Source of the DNA: Propionimicrobium sp963511305
GTDB lineage: Bacteria > Actinomycetota > Actinomycetes > Propionibacteriales > Propionibacteriaceae
Reading direction: 5' to 3'
NCBI GenBank assembly: GCA_963511305.1
Contig: CAUPIJ010000007.1
Span: forward strand, 1 to 64,000
DNA length: 64,000 nucleotides
In this document: positions 34,708 through 44,620 of the stretch, in pieces
Numbering within the stretch: position 1 is the stretch's first letter
Layout: each line of letters opens with the position of its first letter
Position numbers and translations under genes: made by a program
Notes under the pieces: model-generated
Seen by the model: the letters and a program-made list of their open reading frames with translations, nothing else
The model's database searches: none
Told to the model about the DNA's origin: nothing

Positions 34708-37548
34708 ATGACTGACACTCAGACTGCCGAGCAGGGGCGGCCAAGGCTGCGCGTTGAAAGGAACTTTGCAACGCCAGGCGTGCATCCATATGACGAGGTT
34801 AACTGGCAGCGTCGCGATGTCGTTCAGACCAACTGGAAGACAGGCGAGGAGGTCTTCAGCCAGAAGGGCGTAGAGTTCCCGGATTTCTGGAGCCAAAACG
34901 CCGCCACCATCGTCACCACCAAGTATTTCCGCGGCGCCAAGGGTAGCCCTGAGCGCGAGGATAGTCTGAGGACGCTCATCGATCGGGTGGTCAACAAGTA
35001 TCGCGAGACGGGCGAGGCTAACGGCTACTTTGCCTCGGCCGAGGACGCACAGGCATTCGCCGACGATCTCACCTGGCTGCTCTTGCATCAGTACTTCAGC
35101 TTCAACTCCCCGGTGTGGTTCAACGTTGGCACCAACGCCAGCCAGCAGGTGAGCGCCTGTTTCATTCTCTCCGTCGACGACTCGATGGAGTCGATCCTGA
35201 ACTGGTATCGCGAAGAGGGCATGATCTTCAAGGGCGGCTCCGGCGCCGGCCTGAACCTCTCTCGGATCCGCTCGTCCAAGGAACTCCTTCGCTCCTCGGG
35301 TGGCACCGCTTCCGGCCCGGTCAGCTTCATGCGTGGCGCCGACGCCTCAGCGGGAACTATCAAGTCCGGCGGCGCAACCCGTCGCGCCGCGAAGATGGTG
35401 GTTCTCGACGTTGATCATCCCGACATCGAGGAGTTTGTCGAGACCAAGGCCAGGGAAGAGGACAAGATCCGCGCGCTCCGCGACGCCGGCTTCGATATGG
35501 ATCTGGGCGGCAAGGATATCGTCAGCGTCCAGTACCAGAACGCCAACAACTCGGTTCGAGTCTCAGACAAGTTCATGCAGGCCGTGGAGGAGGGCAAGCC
35601 GTTCGATCTGCTCTCGCGCACCACCGGCGAGGCCGTCGAGACCGTGGACGCTAAGGAGCTGTTCGGAAAGATCGCCAAGGCTGCCTGGGAATGCGCAGAC
35701 CCCGGCATCCAGTACGACGACACGATCAACCGCTGGCACACAGACCCGAACAGCGGGCGCATCAACGCTTCCAACCCGTGTTCTGAGTACATGAGCCTGG
35801 ACAACTCCTCCTGCAACCTGGCCAGCCTCAACCTGCTCAAGTTCCTGCGCGAGGACGACACCTTCGACACCCGCCGATTCATCAAGGCCGTCGAGCTCGT
35901 GATCACCGCGATGGAGATCTCCATCGTCTTCGCCGACTTCCCGACCGAGCCGATCGCAGAGACCACCCGCAACTTCCGTCAACTTGGCATCGGTTATGCG
36001 AATCTTGGTGCTCTTCTGATGGCGCTGGGTAAGGGCTACGACAGCGAGGGCGGACGTTCGCTGGCGGCTACGATCACGTCGCTGATGTCCGCGACCTCTT
36101 ATCGCCGCAGCGCGGAGATTGCCGGCATCGTGGGGCCCTACAACGGCTACGCCGAAAACGCCGAGCCGCATAAGAGCGTGATCCGGATGCACGCAGACGC
36201 CAACGCCAAGATCGATGTGCTCAACGGCGTCGACGGTGAGGTCAAGGAGGCCGCTGCCGATCAGTGGGCCCGCAGCCTGGAGCTTGGTGAGCAGAATGGC
36301 TACCGCAACGCCCAGGTTTCCGTGCTGGCTCCGACCGGCACCATCGGCTTCATGATGGACTGCGACACCACGGGCATCGAACCAGATTTCTCGCTGGTCA
36401 AGTTCAAGAAGCTGATCGACGGCAGCTCCATGCAGATGGTTAACCAGACCATTCCCCGCGCGCTGAAGAATCTTGGTTACACCGAGCAGCAGTCCGACGA
36501 GATCGTCGACTACATCGCTGACAAGGGCAACGTGGTCGATGCCCCGCACCTGAAGCGGGAGCATTACGAGGTCTTCGACACCGCCATGGGCGTGCGCTCC
36601 ATTGAGCCGATGGGTCACGTTCGCATGATGGCTGCTGTGCAGCCGTTCCTTTCTGGCGCGATCAGCAAGACTGTGAACCTGCCCGAGTCGGCCACGGTCG
36701 AGGATATCGCTAATGTCTACCTGGCAGGCTGGAAGATGGGGCTGAAGGCCGTCGCGGTCTACCGCGATAACTGCAAGGTTGGTCAGCCGCTTTCCGTTGC
36801 TAAGGACGAGAAGGAGGAGAAGGAGGCGCCAGCTCCCGATGTTCGGGTCGAGTATCGCCCGAGGCGCGTTAGACTGCCGAAGTCTCGCTCTGGCCGCACC
36901 ACCCGCTTCTCCGTCGGTGGCGCAGAGGGTTACATGACCTCCGGCGCCTATGATTCCGGCAAGCTGGGCGAGGTTTTCCTCAAGCTGGGTAAGCAGGGTT
37001 CGACGCTCTCCGGCGTGATGGATGCCTTCTCGATCGCGGTCTCGATCGGCCTGCAATATGGCGTTCCGCTGACCACCTTCGTGCAGAAGTTCACCAACCT
37101 GAAGTTTGAGCCCGCCGGCATGACCGATGATCCGGATATCCGCATCGCGCAGTCGGTCATGGACTACATCTTCCGCAGGTTGGCTCTCGACTATCTGAGC
37201 TTCGACGAGCGTTCCGAGCTTGGCATCTATACAGCAGCAGAGCGCGCGCACTACGTCGAGACCGGGCGTTACATGAGCGAAGAGGACGAGGCTCAGATGC
37301 CCGAGTACGAGCAGCTCAAGAATGACGCCGGCGACGATATTCGTATCGACGAGTCCGGGCCGATGCAGCCCAGCCTTATCGCCGGCACCCCGGAGCCATC
37401 GCACGCTCATACCACTAGCGAGTTGATGGAGGAGATCACCGGCATGGCGGTTGACGCCCCGCTGTGCATGATCTGTGGGACGAAGATGCGCCCGTCCGGC
37501 AGCTGCTACGTCTGTGAGGGTTGCGGCTCCACCAGTGGTTGCAGCTAG
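34708..37548 (+). CDS. nrdJ: Class II (B12-dependent) ribonucleoside-diphosphate reductase
   Basis: Makes deoxyribonucleotides with adenosylcobalamin, working with or without oxygen. 946 residues. NPCSEY holds the thiyl-radical Cys358 and Glu360, SACFILSVDDSMESI and FKGGSGAGLNLSRIRS are conserved substrate-site segments, and the C-terminal Cys-rich tail (CMICGTKMRPSGSCYVCEGC) is the redox-active, zinc-ribbon-like end of this family. AAGTTAGGAAGCGGAG precedes the ATG. A terminator follows. Confidence 0.96.
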   Translation: MTDTQTAEQGRPRLRVERNFATPGVHPYDEVNWQRRDVVQTNWKTGEEVFSQKGVEFPDFWSQNAATIVTTKYFRGAKGSPEREDSLRTLIDRVVNKYRETGEANGYFASAEDAQAFADDLTWLLLHQYFSFNSPVWFNVGTNASQQVSACFILSVDDSMESILNWYREEGMIFKGGSGAGLNLSRIRSSKELLRSSGGTASGPVSFMRGADASAGTIKSGGATRRAAKMVVLDVDHPDIEEFVETKAREEDKIRALRDAGFDMDLGGKDIVSVQYQNANNSVRVSDKFMQAVEEGKPFDLLSRTTGEAVETVDAKELFGKIAKAAWECADPGIQYDDTINRWHTDPNSGRINASNPCSEYMSLDNSSCNLASLNLLKFLREDDTFDTRRFIKAVELVITAMEISIVFADFPTEPIAETTRNFRQLGIGYANLGALLMALGKGYDSEGGRSLAATITSLMSATSYRRSAEIAGIVGPYNGYAENAEPHKSVIRMHADANAKIDVLNGVDGEVKEAAADQWARSLELGEQNGYRNAQVSVLAPTGTIGFMMDCDTTGIEPDFSLVKFKKLIDGSSMQMVNQTIPRALKNLGYTEQQSDEIVDYIADKGNVVDAPHLKREHYEVFDTAMGVRSIEPMGHVRMMAAVQPFLSGAISKTVNLPESATVEDIANVYLAGWKMGLKAVAVYRDNCKVGQPLSVAKDEKEEKEAPAPDVRVEYRPRRVRLPKSRSGRTTRFSVGGAEGYMTSGAYDSGKLGEVFLKLGKQGSTLSGVMDAFSIAVSIGLQYGVPLTTFVQKFTNLKFEPAGMTDDPDIRIAQSVMDYIFRRLALDYLSFDERSELGIYTAAERAHYVETGRYMSEEDEAQMPEYEQLKNDAGDDIRIDESGPMQPSLIAGTPEPSHAHTTSELMEEITGMAVDAPLCMICGTKMRPSGSCYVCEGCGSTSGCS

Positions 37549-37565
37549 CAGCTAGTTATTATTGA

Positions 37566-37597
37566 CTAGGCCGGGTAGGGTTTCCTGCCCGGTCTAG
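37566..37597 (+). terminator. nrdJ terminator
   Basis: CTAGGCCGGG pairs with CCCGGTCTAG (one G-T) around a 12-nt loop, 18 bp after the nrdJ stop. No strong T-run. Confidence 0.7.
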
Positions 37598-37614
37598 TAG
37601 CTTTCGGAGAGTGT

Positions 37615-37938
37615 ATGGATCAGGAGCAGGTGCGGGCGGAGCTGACTGAGCGCGAGGCCGATCTCGTCGATCAGCTCGCCGAGTTGACCAAACCCGTCGA
37701 CCTGGACGGGGCGATCGGCTTCGGTAAGCGGATCGGTGACGGCACGATTCAGGCCGTTCAGGCGTTTAATGATTCCTTCAGTGCGCAGAACATTTCCGAT
37801 CTCCTGGCTCAGGTGCGCCGGGCGAAAATCAAGCTCGAGGAGGGCAGCTACGGGGTCTGCGACCAGTGTGGGCAAGAAATTGGCAACGAGCGCCTGGAAT
37901 TTAGGCCTTGGTCCACTAAATGTGTTAAACATGCATAA
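37615..37938 (+). CDS. DksA/TraR-family zinc finger protein
   Basis: 107 residues: an N-terminal helical hairpin and a C-terminal zinc finger with Cys82, Cys85, Cys103 and His106 (CDQC...CVKH), so the last ligand is His instead of Cys. Proteins of this type bind RNA polymerase or act as general stress regulators in Gram-positives. Real DksA has acidic tip residues in the coiled coil, which I cannot place here with confidence. Starts at ATG 37615 with GGAGAG nearby. Confidence 0.82.
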   Translation: MDQEQVRAELTEREADLVDQLAELTKPVDLDGAIGFGKRIGDGTIQAVQAFNDSFSAQNISDLLAQVRRAKIKLEEGSYGVCDQCGQEIGNERLEFRPWSTKCVKHA

Positions 37939-38011
37939 TAACTAATAATTATTCGACTTTTTGAATCGAATGGGCCAAGATGTTCCTTGACCCAATAAGG
38001 AAGGCAAGACA

Positions 38012-38920
38012 ATGAACAAGAAGATCATCTCCGCTGGGCTCCTGGCCCTGTCCCTGTCCCTGAGCGCTTGTGGCGGCTCCGATGGCGGAACTGGTGCCCA
38101 GACGGGCGCCGATCGCAGTTACGACGTCTCGAACGTCCAGAAGGATGAGGCGATCGCTGCCAAGCTGCCCGAAAACATCAAGAAGAAGGGCAAGCTGGTT
38201 ATCGGTGCGGCTATCGACTATGCGCCCGCCGAGTTCCGCGCTGATGACCTGCAGACCGGCATCGGCTACGAGGTTGACTTGGGCAAGGCCTTGGGCAAGG
38301 TGCTCGGTGTTGAGACGGAGCTGAGCTCTGCGGAATTCGCCAGCCTGCTGCCCGGCATGGGTACCAAGTACGACGTAGGCATTTCGTCCTTCACCGTTTC
38401 GAAGGAGCGCACCGACGCCTACAACATGGTTTCGCACATTAACGTCGGTTCGTCCTACGCCGTCCAGAAGGGCAATCCCAAGAGCTTCAACCCGGATGAC
38501 GTTTGCGGCAAGAGCGTCGGCGTCCAGACCGGCACCTCTCAGGAAGACCAGCTGCGCAAGCTGACTGCCGAGTGCACCGCGGCCGGCAAGCCGGAAATCA
38601 ACATCGCCAGCTATGGCAAGCAGACCGACGTGACCACTAATCTCGCCGGCGGCAAGATCGATGCGATGTTCGCTGACTCGACAGTGGCGGACTATTCGGT
38701 GGCGATGACCAATGGTCAGCTAGAGGTCGTCGGTGGCGTTCGTGACTCGGCCCCGCAGGGCATCGTCATTAATAAGTCCGATGAGGAGCTGACCGAGGCC
38801 ATCCAGCTGGCCATGCAGAAGCTGATCGACGACGGCACCTGGGACGCCATCCTTGAGTCGTGGGGCGTAAACACCGATGCCGCCGTGGAAAAGGCTGAGC
38901 TGAACCCTAAGGTCGACTAA
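38012..38920 (+). CDS. Polar amino acid ABC transporter substrate-binding lipoprotein
   Basis: SBP_bac_3-type receptor of 302 residues, exported and lipidated at Cys20 (lipobox LSAC). IDYAPAEFRADDLQTGIGYEVDL and KYDVGISSFTVSKERTD are the family amino-acid-binding regions, and GVQTGTSQE marks the second lobe. Substrate cannot be told. AAGGAAGGC precedes the ATG. It starts an operon with the permease (no gap) and the ATPase. Confidence 0.9.
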   Translation: MNKKIISAGLLALSLSLSACGGSDGGTGAQTGADRSYDVSNVQKDEAIAAKLPENIKKKGKLVIGAAIDYAPAEFRADDLQTGIGYEVDLGKALGKVLGVETELSSAEFASLLPGMGTKYDVGISSFTVSKERTDAYNMVSHINVGSSYAVQKGNPKSFNPDDVCGKSVGVQTGTSQEDQLRKLTAECTAAGKPEINIASYGKQTDVTTNLAGGKIDAMFADSTVADYSVAMTNGQLEVVGGVRDSAPQGIVINKSDEELTEAIQLAMQKLIDDGTWDAILESWGVNTDAAVEKAELNPKVD

Positions 38921-39864
38921 GTGTCTGAGAAGAAGATCGAGCTGATCGATGCCAAACCGGTTTTCAAGCCGAGTTTGTGGATCTGGGCTGCTGTAGTCCT
39001 GGTGCTGATGGCCATGTTCGTTCATGGCCTGCTCACCAACCCCAACTATCGCTGGGATATCGTCTGGCAGTACATGTTCGACCCCAGGATTCTGACTGGC
39101 GTCGTCTGGACGTTGATGCTGACGGTCGGCGCCATGGTTATCGGCATCACGCTTGCCGTCACGACCGCCGTCATGCGGATGGGTACGAACCCCATCCTGC
39201 GCGGCGTTGGCTGGGGGTATATCTGGCTGTTTCGAGGCACCCCGATCTATACCCAGCTGGTCTTCTGGGGCCTGCTGCCGGTGCTTTACCCGAGGCTGTC
39301 GCTGGGCATCCCGTTCGGCCCCGAGTTTTTCGTCTTCACCACTCAAGACGTGATCAACGCGGGTGTCGCGGCCACCTTGGGCCTTGGTTTGAATGAGGGC
39401 GCTTACCTGTCCGAGATCGTCCGCACCGGCCTGAACTCCGTTGATAAGGGGCAATCCGAGGCTGCGACCGCGCTGGGCATGAAGCCCGGCCAGGTGCTGC
39501 GCCGGATCATCATTCCGCAGGCGATGCGCGTCATCGTCCCGCCCACCGGCAACGAGACCATCTCGATGTTGAAGACCACCTCGCTGGTGACGGCGGTTCC
39601 GTTCACCCTGGAGCTGACGTTCGTCACCAATGCGATCGGTAGCCAGACGTTCCTGCCGGTGCCGCTGCTGATGGTCGCGATGATCTACTACCTGCTCATC
39701 ACCTCGATCCTGATGGTGGGTCAGAACAAGCTCGAGAAGTACTATGGCCGTGGCTTTGATGATGACCAGGACGACCAGTCCAAGAAGTCGAAGTCGGGTA
39801 GCCGCCAGCAGATGATCGCTGCCTCCGGCACGGTTAAAAAGCAGATTAATTTGGATGTGACGCC

Positions 39865-39868
<4 letters not shown>
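38921..39868 (+). CDS. Polar amino acid ABC transporter permease
   Basis: HisM/GlnP-type inner-membrane subunit of 315 residues with about five membrane helices. The ATPase-contact loop appears as AATALGMKPGQVLRRIIIPQAMR. FRGTPIYTQL is a further family signature. The N-terminus and a basic Lys/Ser-rich C-terminal tail of about 40 residues are longer than in the shortest homologues. GTG start immediately after the receptor stop. Confidence 0.92.
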
Positions 39869-40638
<770 letters not shown>

Positions 40639-40643
40639 TCAGT

Positions 40644-40684
40644 AACCGCCTGCTAGCTTGATCAGCTACGCGGGCGGTTGTTTT
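40644..40684 (+). terminator. Terminator after the amino acid ABC operon
   Basis: AACCGCC and GGCGGTT enclose a loop with its own partial pairing, then GTTTTA. The stop codon of the convergent small gene lies at its end, so it may work for both strands. Confidence 0.8.
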
Positions 40685-40871
40685 ATGCCCTTGCCGGCTC
40701 CTTCTCTCGCTGGACGCGAACGAAAAGGAAGACCGCCAGCGCGATCAGCGCTATCGCCCCCAGGGTTAGGGCCGGGGAGCGCTGCCAGCCCCAGCCGATC
40801 AGCCGGAAGCCCACCATGCCTACCGTCGAGTAAATCAGCGCCCAAAGAGCACAGCCCAGGGCACGTCCCAA
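40683..40871 (-). CDS. Small two-helix membrane protein
   Basis: Not recognised. 62 residues from TTG 40871: two hydrophobic helices (about 5-25 and 33-51) joined by WGWQRSP and a charged tail (VQREKEPARA). A TATCTA box on the minus strand lies about 15 bases upstream and there is no clear Shine-Dalgarno. It is convergent with the amino acid transporter and divergent from the permease gene. Could be a chance frame, but the topology is coherent. Confidence 0.5.
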   Translation of the reverse strand: MGRALGCALWALIYSTVGMVGFRLIGWGWQRSPALTLGAIALIALAVFLFVRVQREKEPARA

Positions 40872-40901
40872 CTAAACGGGTTCAACTAGATATCCTGCGA
40901 T

Positions 40902-40915
40902 TAAGGCTCACCTTA
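40902..40915. promoter_or_regulatory. TAAGG-CTCA-CCTTA palindrome, possible metalloregulator site
   Basis: A perfect 5-bp inverted repeat in the divergent promoter region. AGGCTCACCT resembles one half of DtxR/IdeR-type iron boxes, but the other half does not extend to the 19-bp consensus. Confidence 0.3.
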
Positions 40916-40975
40916 GTCGATAACTCCGGGGCTGACGAAAGATTTCCGGCGTGCCTGGCAGCATATACTTGTTGC

Positions 40976-41914
40976 GTGCTAAGCGCGTTAAGTGGATTCG
41001 TGACCATCTGGGCGGTGGTCGCCGTCGGAGGGGTGCTAAGCCATCTTGGCGTCCTCGACAAGGACGCTCAGGTCGTGCTGGCCAAAACCTCTTTCAGAGC
41101 CGGCCTGCCGTGCCTGCTTTTCGCCTCGATGTATCACGCTGACCTGGCGCGGATCTTCTCCATCAACGTCCTGGCCTCTGCTCTAGCAATTGTGCTTACC
41201 GCCGTTATCTACATCGTGGTCTCGCGCTTCATCTGGCGGGGCAGCCCAGGGCGGACGATCATCGGCACCTTCTGCTCCAGCTACGTGAACGCGAACAACA
41301 TGGGTGTGCCGATCACGCTGGCCGTGCTCGGTGATTCTAGCTGGGTTGCCCCGGTGCTTCTCGTTCAGGTGCTGTTGCTTCAGCCCGTCGGCCTGGCACT
41401 GCTGGATGCCCAACTCGCCAAGCGAAGCGGCGAACATGTCTCTGCGCTGACCTATGTCTCTCTGCCGTTCAAGAACCCGATGACGATAGGGGTGCTGGCG
41501 GGCATATTGAGCAACATCTTCGCTTTAGATCTGCCCGCGACGCTGATGAATACGGTGAAGATAATCGGCGACTTCTCTGTGCCCGCAATGCTTATCGCGT
41601 TCGGCATTTCGCTTCGTCTTGGGCCGGTGCCGGGCACTCGCGACAGTGCCGAGACGTGGTTCGTGGCGACACTGAAGACGGTTGTTATGCCGCTGATTGC
41701 CGCGATCCTTTCGATCTTCTTTTTTCGACTGGATGCCGAGACCGCGCTGGCGGTGACGGTGATGGCCGGTCTACCGTGCGCCCAGAACGTCTTCGTGTTT
41801 GCGATGCGAGGTCAAGAGTCTGTCACGATGGCCCGTGACGTCATTTTCATCACGTCGTTGGCCGCGATCCCGATGGTGACGTTTTTCGCTGCGGCGTTGC
41901 ATGCGATTTACTAA
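40976..41914 (+). CDS. Auxin efflux carrier (AEC) family permease
   Basis: Transporter of 312 residues with about ten membrane helices. NANNMGVPITLAVLGD is the conserved broken-helix motif of the AEC/BART fold, and the second repeat has AGLPCAQNVFVFA. Bacterial members carry malate, malonate or other organic anions; the substrate is unknown. The start is GTG 40976: TATACT at 40964-40969 ends six bases before it, giving a leaderless mRNA, and the protein upstream of it is shadow of the small minus-strand gene. Confidence 0.85.
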   Translation: MLSALSGFVTIWAVVAVGGVLSHLGVLDKDAQVVLAKTSFRAGLPCLLFASMYHADLARIFSINVLASALAIVLTAVIYIVVSRFIWRGSPGRTIIGTFCSSYVNANNMGVPITLAVLGDSSWVAPVLLVQVLLLQPVGLALLDAQLAKRSGEHVSALTYVSLPFKNPMTIGVLAGILSNIFALDLPATLMNTVKIIGDFSVPAMLIAFGISLRLGPVPGTRDSAETWFVATLKTVVMPLIAAILSIFFFRLDAETALAVTVMAGLPCAQNVFVFAMRGQESVTMARDVIFITSLAAIPMVTFFAAALHAIY

Positions 41915-41984
41915 CTTTGGCAATTTATGCAATTCTTTAGCCGCATCACTTTTACTAAATCGTGATCAGCAATATTTTTAAAAC

Positions 41985-44432
41985 ATGTCACGTGTTCCAG
42001 CATTCACAAAAAAAGAGTTGTTCGCCGTCGACGCCTGGTGGCGAGCAAACATGTACTTGACAGTGGGGCAGATCTACCTGCAAGAAAACCCACTTTTGCG
42101 GCGCGAACTGAGCGCTGATGACATCAAGCCGAGACTATTGGGTCACTGGGGAACCAGCGCCGGTCTCGGCTTTATTTATTCCCACCTGAATCGTCTAATC
42201 AAGCGCACCGGCCAAGAGACGATCTACATCGCGGGCCCCGGCCACGGTGGCCCTGCTCTGGTCGCCGCGTCGTATCTGGAGGGTACCTACACGGATTGTT
42301 TCCCGAAGGTCACCCAGGACTTGTCGGGCATGCGTCGCCTGTTCCGCCAGTTCAGCGCTCCGGGCGGCATCCCGTCGCACTGCTCGGTGACCACCCCGGG
42401 CTCGATCCACGAGGGCGGAGAGCTCGGTTACGCGCTCTCGCACGCCTTCGGTGCTGCCTTTGACAACCCGGACCTGCTGGTCGCCGCTGTTGTCGGCGAC
42501 GGCGAGGCAGAGACTGGCCCGCTGGAAGGCAGCTGGAAGTCGATCAGCTTCCTGAATCCCGTCCACGACGGAGCTGTGCTTCCTATCCTGCACCTCAACG
42601 GCGCTAAGATCGCCAGTCCGACTGTGCTGGCGCGCAAAGACCCGGAGGAGGTCACCAGCCTGTTCGAGGGCCACGGCTACGACGTGGTGTGGGTAGAGGG
42701 CGATGACCTGCCATGGATGCACGAGCGTTTCGCGGCCGCGCTTGCCTACTGCTATGACCGCATCAAGCTGATCCAGGAGACTGCGCGCACCACTGGCATC
42801 GAAGAGCGTCCCGCCTGGCCGATGATCATCCTTCGTACTCCGAAGGGTTGGACTGGGCCACACACCGTCGACGGCAAGACTATTGAGGGCACCTGGCGTG
42901 CCCACCAGGTGCCGCTTTCGGGCATGAAGAACGACCCGGATCATCTGAAGATGCTGGAAGATTGGATGCGCTCGTACGATATTGATGAGCTCTTTAACGA
43001 GGACGGCAGTCCGACCGAGCTGGTTGCGTCGAACAACCCCTCCGGTGACCTGCGCATGTCGGCTAATCCGCACGCCAACGGCGGTCTCCTGACCAATGAC
43101 CTGAAGATGCCCGACTTCAAGCAGTACGCCGTCGAGGTGACGCCCGAGACGCGTGCCGGCGAGCGCATCGAGTCCACGCGCAAGCTGGGCGAGCTGATGC
43201 GAGACATTTACCGCGACAACCCGGATAACTTCCGGCTGTTTTGCCCTGACGAGACCAACTCGAACAGGCTCGGCGCGGTTTTTGAGGTCTCCGATCGCAG
43301 CTTCATGGAATCCACCAACGTGATCGACGAGAAGCTGAGCCCGACCGGGCGCGTCATGGAGGTGCTCTCCGAACACAATTGTCATGGTTGGATGGACGGC
43401 TATAACCTGACCGGGCGCCACGGCATGTTCGTTAGCTACGAGGCGTTCGGCATGGTTTCGGCGTCCATGACGATGCAGGCCGCGAAGTGGTTGCAGGAGG
43501 CCAACGAGCTGAACTGGCGCGCGAAGGTGCCGAGCACCAACATTTTGCTGAGCTCCACCTGTTGGCGCAACGACCACAACGGCTTCAGCCACCAGGCGCC
43601 CGAGCTGCTGCAGGTTGTGCTCAACATGCGTGGCGAGGTGGGTCGGATCTACCTGCCGGCGGACGCCAACTGTCTGCTGGCGGTCAGCGATCATATCTTC
43701 CGCACGAAGAACCTGGTCAACCTAGTCATCCAGGACAAGCAGCCACAGCCGCAGTGGCTGAGCATGGACGAGGCGATCGAGCACTGCAACCGCGGTTACG
43801 GCATCTGGGATTGGGCCGGCACCGAAGGCCTGGGAGATGAGGAACCGGATATCGTCGTTGCCTGCGCCGGTGACGTCGTGACGATGGAGGCGGTCGCGGC
43901 CGCGGAGATCGTCAAGACAGTCTGCCCGCAGATCAAGATTCGTTTCGTGAACGTGGTTAACCTGACCAGCCTGTACCGCCCGAAGGATCACCCGAGCGGC
44001 ATGAGCACGCAACACTTCAAGGACATGTTCACCGACGATGTCGACGTGATCTTCGCGTTCCACGGCTACCCGGGGGCGATCCACCAGCTCGTTCACGGAC
44101 GCCCGGACGCCGACCGTTTCCGCGCGCGTGGCTTCCAGGAGCAGGGCACGACGACGACACCGTTCGACATGGTGGTTCGCAACGAGATCGACCGCTACCA
44201 CCTGGTTATGGACATCCTCAACAACGCCAAGAAGGTGCCCGAGAACGCGATCAAGCTGTATCGCTGGTGTGAGGCTCAGCTGGCCCGCCACCAGGAGTAC
44301 ATCGTGGAGCACTTGGAGGATATGCCGGAGGTTCGTGACTGGAAGCTGGGCTCGTTCGTGGCCCCAGACCTCGATCACGACCCGAATAAGTCGCAGGCCC
44401 ACGTAGCCCGCCCGCCGCTGCCGGAACGCTAG
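41985..44432 (+). CDS. xfp: Xylulose-5-phosphate/fructose-6-phosphate phosphoketolase
   Basis: Thiamine-diphosphate enzyme that splits xylulose-5-P or fructose-6-P with phosphate to acetyl phosphate. 815 residues, normal size. LGHWGTSAGLGFIYSHLNR, GPGHGGPALVAASYLEGTY, and the TPP motif GDGEAETGPLEG are intact. The window does not say which sugar it prefers. TATTTT lies six bases before the ATG, so the mRNA may be leaderless. ATCAC (41944-41948) and GTGAT (41962-41966) form a loose inverted repeat upstream. A strong terminator follows. Confidence 0.96.
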   Translation: MSRVPAFTKKELFAVDAWWRANMYLTVGQIYLQENPLLRRELSADDIKPRLLGHWGTSAGLGFIYSHLNRLIKRTGQETIYIAGPGHGGPALVAASYLEGTYTDCFPKVTQDLSGMRRLFRQFSAPGGIPSHCSVTTPGSIHEGGELGYALSHAFGAAFDNPDLLVAAVVGDGEAETGPLEGSWKSISFLNPVHDGAVLPILHLNGAKIASPTVLARKDPEEVTSLFEGHGYDVVWVEGDDLPWMHERFAAALAYCYDRIKLIQETARTTGIEERPAWPMIILRTPKGWTGPHTVDGKTIEGTWRAHQVPLSGMKNDPDHLKMLEDWMRSYDIDELFNEDGSPTELVASNNPSGDLRMSANPHANGGLLTNDLKMPDFKQYAVEVTPETRAGERIESTRKLGELMRDIYRDNPDNFRLFCPDETNSNRLGAVFEVSDRSFMESTNVIDEKLSPTGRVMEVLSEHNCHGWMDGYNLTGRHGMFVSYEAFGMVSASMTMQAAKWLQEANELNWRAKVPSTNILLSSTCWRNDHNGFSHQAPELLQVVLNMRGEVGRIYLPADANCLLAVSDHIFRTKNLVNLVIQDKQPQPQWLSMDEAIEHCNRGYGIWDWAGTEGLGDEEPDIVVACAGDVVTMEAVAAAEIVKTVCPQIKIRFVNVVNLTSLYRPKDHPSGMSTQHFKDMFTDDVDVIFAFHGYPGAIHQLVHGRPDADRFRARGFQEQGTTTTPFDMVVRNEIDRYHLVMDILNNAKKVPENAIKLYRWCEAQLARHQEYIVEHLEDMPEVRDWKLGSFVAPDLDHDPNKSQAHVARPPLPER

Positions 44433-44438
44433 AAAGAA

Positions 44439-44478
44439 ACGTGAGAAGTGGGGCCCCGAGGGGCTCCACTTTTCACGT
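44439..44478 (+). terminator. Phosphoketolase terminator
   Basis: A 17-bp stem with two mismatches (ACGTGAGAAGTGGGGCC with GGCTCCACTTTTCACGT) and a 6-nt loop, starting six bases after the stop codon. Confidence 0.85.
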
Positions 44479-44494
44479 CTAGCCAAAAAATTTT

Positions 44495-44608
44495 GCCAAA
44501 CTCAACGCTCAAATCCCGGAACTTGGTTTCCAAAATGATGAATAAGGTTCTGACTGGGGCATTCGCGAAATCTCAAGAGTGTTGAGAATTTATTCAGGTG
44601 AGTTTGGC
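44495..44608. repeat. Nested inverted repeats between xfp and thrB
   Basis: GCCAAACTCA (44495-44504) is complementary to TGAGTTTGGC (44599-44608). Nested within it CTCAACGCTC (44501-44510) pairs with GAGTGTTGAG (44577-44586, one G-T). A further small hairpin CTCAA/TTGAG (44572-44586) competes with these. The 142 bp hold no gene I can see. It may be a structured 3' UTR, a small RNA or a short mobile remnant. Confidence 0.4.
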
Positions 44609-44620
44609 AGAAAAATCAAG

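Noticed and set aside
35563..37410. 615-codon minus-strand open frame opposite nrdJ
   Set aside because: Antisense shadow of a high-GC gene: no family resemblance, and nrdJ is complete.
40658..40975. 318-bp 5' extension of the AEC permease
   Set aside because: No conserved residues, Pro/Ser-rich shadow of the opposite-strand gene and terminator; GTG 40976 fits promoter spacing.
42195..43694. 499-codon minus-strand open frame opposite phosphoketolase
   Set aside because: Shadow frame; the His/Arg/Val-rich composition is typical of antisense to high-GC coding DNA.
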